64,000 nucleotides of DNA, from positions 124,001 through 188,000 of the forward strand of contig NZ_QZVT01000006.1 of the NCBI RefSeq assembly GCF_003602275.1, read 5' to 3'. Shown here piece by piece: positions 62,766-64,000 of this stretch (the first letter of the stretch is position 1; the number at the start of each line of letters is the position of its first letter). Position numbers and translations under genes: made by a program. Source of the DNA: Arthrobacter cheniae. Lineage in GTDB: Bacteria > Actinomycetota > Actinomycetes > Actinomycetales > Micrococcaceae. The notes under the pieces were generated by a model. The model was given only the letters and a program-made list of their open reading frames with translations. It did no database searches and was not told the DNA's origin.

Positions 62766-63472
62766 CAGGCAGCCACCGTCCGCACGTCGGGGGCAGCGGC
62801 CCGGGCGGTGCGCACCGGCGTCGCCCGGGTCCACGGAGTCAGGAGGCGCTCGAGGACGACGAGGACGAGGTCGAGCAGCAGGGCGAGCAGCAGCGTCGCG
62901 AGGATCCCGACGGCGATCTGCTCAGGGTAGTTGCGCGTCAGCCCGTCGGTGAAGAGCCGGCCGAGGCTCGGTACCCCGATCAGCGCGCCGACGCTGACCA
63001 TCGAGATGTTCGTGACCGAGATGACCCGGATGCCCGCGATGAGCACCGGTATGGACAGCGGCAGGTCGACGGTGAGGAAACGGCGCAGGGGCGTGTAGCC
63101 CATCGCGACGGCAGCCTGGCGGACGCCGTCGTCGATCGAGTTCAGCGCGTCGACGGTCGACCGCATCAGCAGGGCGACGGCATAGATCGTCAGGGCGACG
63201 ACGACGTTGACCATGCTGAGGATGCTTGTTCCGAGCACCAGTGGGAGGAAGACGAACATGGCCAGGGAGGGGATCGTGTAGAGCAGCGACGACACCGTCA
63301 GCAGAACCGCCCCGGCGGACCGGTTGAGCCGCGCGACCTGGGCGAGGGGGACGGCGATGAGGACACCGAACACGATCGGGAGGATCGACTGGACGAGGTG
63401 GTTGCCGACGAGCTCGCGGAGGAGCGCCGCGTTCGCGGGGACGTAGTCGATGATGCCCTGGATCGAGTCCAC
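62765..63472 (-). CDS. Osmoprotectant ABC transporter permease (first)
   Basis: 235 residues from a GTG start. Five to six membrane helices; EAA loop near residues 110-135 (IDDGVRQAAVAMGYTPLRRF). It follows the ATPase gene by 2 nt and overlaps the next permease by one base (ATGA-type junction). Confidence 0.9.
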   Translation of the reverse strand: MDSIQGIIDYVPANAALLRELVGNHLVQSILPIVFGVLIAVPLAQVARLNRSAGAVLLTVSSLLYTIPSLAMFVFLPLVLGTSILSMVNVVVALTIYAVALLMRSTVDALNSIDDGVRQAAVAMGYTPLRRFLTVDLPLSIPVLIAGIRVISVTNISMVSVGALIGVPSLGRLFTDGLTRNYPEQIAVGILATLLLALLLDLVLVVLERLLTPWTRATPVRTARAAAPDVRTVAA

Positions 63473-63474
63473 GC

Positions 63475-64000
63475 CTAGACCGCCGTGTTGTGGTCTGCGC
63501 GGCCGCGGTCCAGCCGTGCGGATTCGATGAGGTCGAAGACCTCGGCTGCACGAACCACGCCCAGTGCGCGTCCCTCGTCGTCGACCGTCACGCCGAGTCC
63601 CGAGGGGGAGGACAGCGCTGCATCGAGCGCACGCCGGAGCGTGTCACCGCGCGTGTAGAGGGACCCGCCCGGCACTGCTTCGGCCTGCTTCGTGATGCTG
63701 CCGCGCGTAGCCTGCGGCACCCAGCCGTGCGGTCTTCCGTCAGCGTCGACGAGCAGCGTCCAGGGTGAGCGGACCGACACCGTGGGGTCGGCCAGCCGGT
63801 CCTCCTCGATGGTTTCCACGGGGTGGATGGTGATGTGGTTCCCCTCCTGGAAGGAGAGGTGGCGGAATCCGCGGTCGCGCCCTACGAAGCCTGCGACGAA
63901 GTCGTCCACGGGCGCCCGGAGGATCTCCTCGGGGGCGGCGAACTGTGCGAGGCGACCACCGACGGCGAAGACGGCGACCTTGTCGCCGAGGATCGTCGCC
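63475..64000 (-). CDS. Osmoprotectant ABC transporter ATPase with CBS domain, 5' part outside window
   Basis: 175 C-terminal residues visible, entering from the right edge. The end of the ATPase domain (ATILGDKVAVFAVGGRLAQF, EEILRAPVDDFVAGFVG) is followed by a CBS-type regulatory region (about 110 residues), the OpuCA/ProV-like arrangement that senses ionic strength. It is the first visible gene of the operon ATPase-permease-permease-binding protein. Confidence 0.88.
   Translation of the reverse strand, partial: ATILGDKVAVFAVGGRLAQFAAPEEILRAPVDDFVAGFVGRDRGFRHLSFQEGNHITIHPVETIEEDRLADPTVSVRSPWTLLVDADGRPHGWVPQATRGSITKQAEAVPGGSLYTRGDTLRRALDAALSSPSGLGVTVDDEGRALGVVRAAEVFDLIESARLDRGRADHNTAV

Noticed and set aside
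1-64000. tRNA, rRNA, CRISPR arrays, transposases, integrases, toxin-antitoxin pairs
   Set aside because: Looked for by eye (T-loop motifs, regular spaced repeats, DDE or tyrosine-recombinase motifs) and none was found. Structured RNAs without obvious motifs could be missed.

Overview
The window is a 64 kb piece of chromosome from a high-GC Gram-positive bacterium, most likely a member of the Micrococcaceae (Arthrobacter group). The evidence is the codon usage, the actinobacterial-type dapD and DUF3117 genes, and a gene order that follows the Mycobacterium tuberculosis Rv1107-Rv1232 neighbourhood (recalled from memory, not searched). The matching genes are the MgtE-N/CBS protein, mrp, tatB, the anti-sigma factor, sigE, an O-methyltransferase, DUF3117, tag, a DivIVA-like protein, the LOG protein, dapE/dapD, dapC-fdxA, typA, ychF, ispH and xseA-xseB. 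No rRNA, tRNA, CRISPR array, transposase or integrase was seen.

Layout. 1-6.1 kb holds a stress protein, a CBS/MgtE-N protein, DUF1003, Mrp, TatB, and an ECF sigma/anti-sigma pair. 6.1-10.3 kb holds an O-methyltransferase, DUF3117, a four-overlap run (DivIVA-like, tag, PIG-V mannosyltransferase) and a LOG-family protein. 10.4-13.8 kb is a complete glutamate-type ABC operon (gluABCD). 13.9-22 kb carries lysine/diaminopimelate genes (dapE, dapD, dapC with ferredoxin), galE and citrate synthase. 22-25 kb has an ArsR-like regulator, a membrane protein and typA. 25.4-38.4 kb contains two tandem oligopeptide ABC systems in the same order (SBP, permease B, permease C, fused double ATPase). The second is interrupted by an opposite-strand PH-like membrane gene, and one of its permeases has a large membrane insertion.

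38.4-52.3 kb is accessory. It has a luciferase-like oxidoreductase, a secreted DNRLRE+GH16 glucanase, a GH3 glycosidase, an MGDG-synthase-like glycosyltransferase, small secreted and membrane proteins, an acetyltransferase, a double YiaAB protein and several decayed genes. It abuts the 3' end of ychF, and imperfect copies of the last codons of ychF are scattered through its right-hand part. This is the most unusual structure in the window. 52.3-64 kb returns to core genes: ychF, rmuC, ispH, a membrane protein, xseAB, PPK2, an AlaA-like aminotransferase and an osmoprotectant (OpuC-type) ABC operon cut by the window edge.

A theme across the window is promoter architecture. At least fifteen genes have a TANNNT -10 hexamer ending 6-8 nt before the start codon and no Shine-Dalgarno sequence, which is the signature of leaderless transcripts. 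A second theme is strong hairpins placed directly after substrate-binding-protein genes inside ABC operons.
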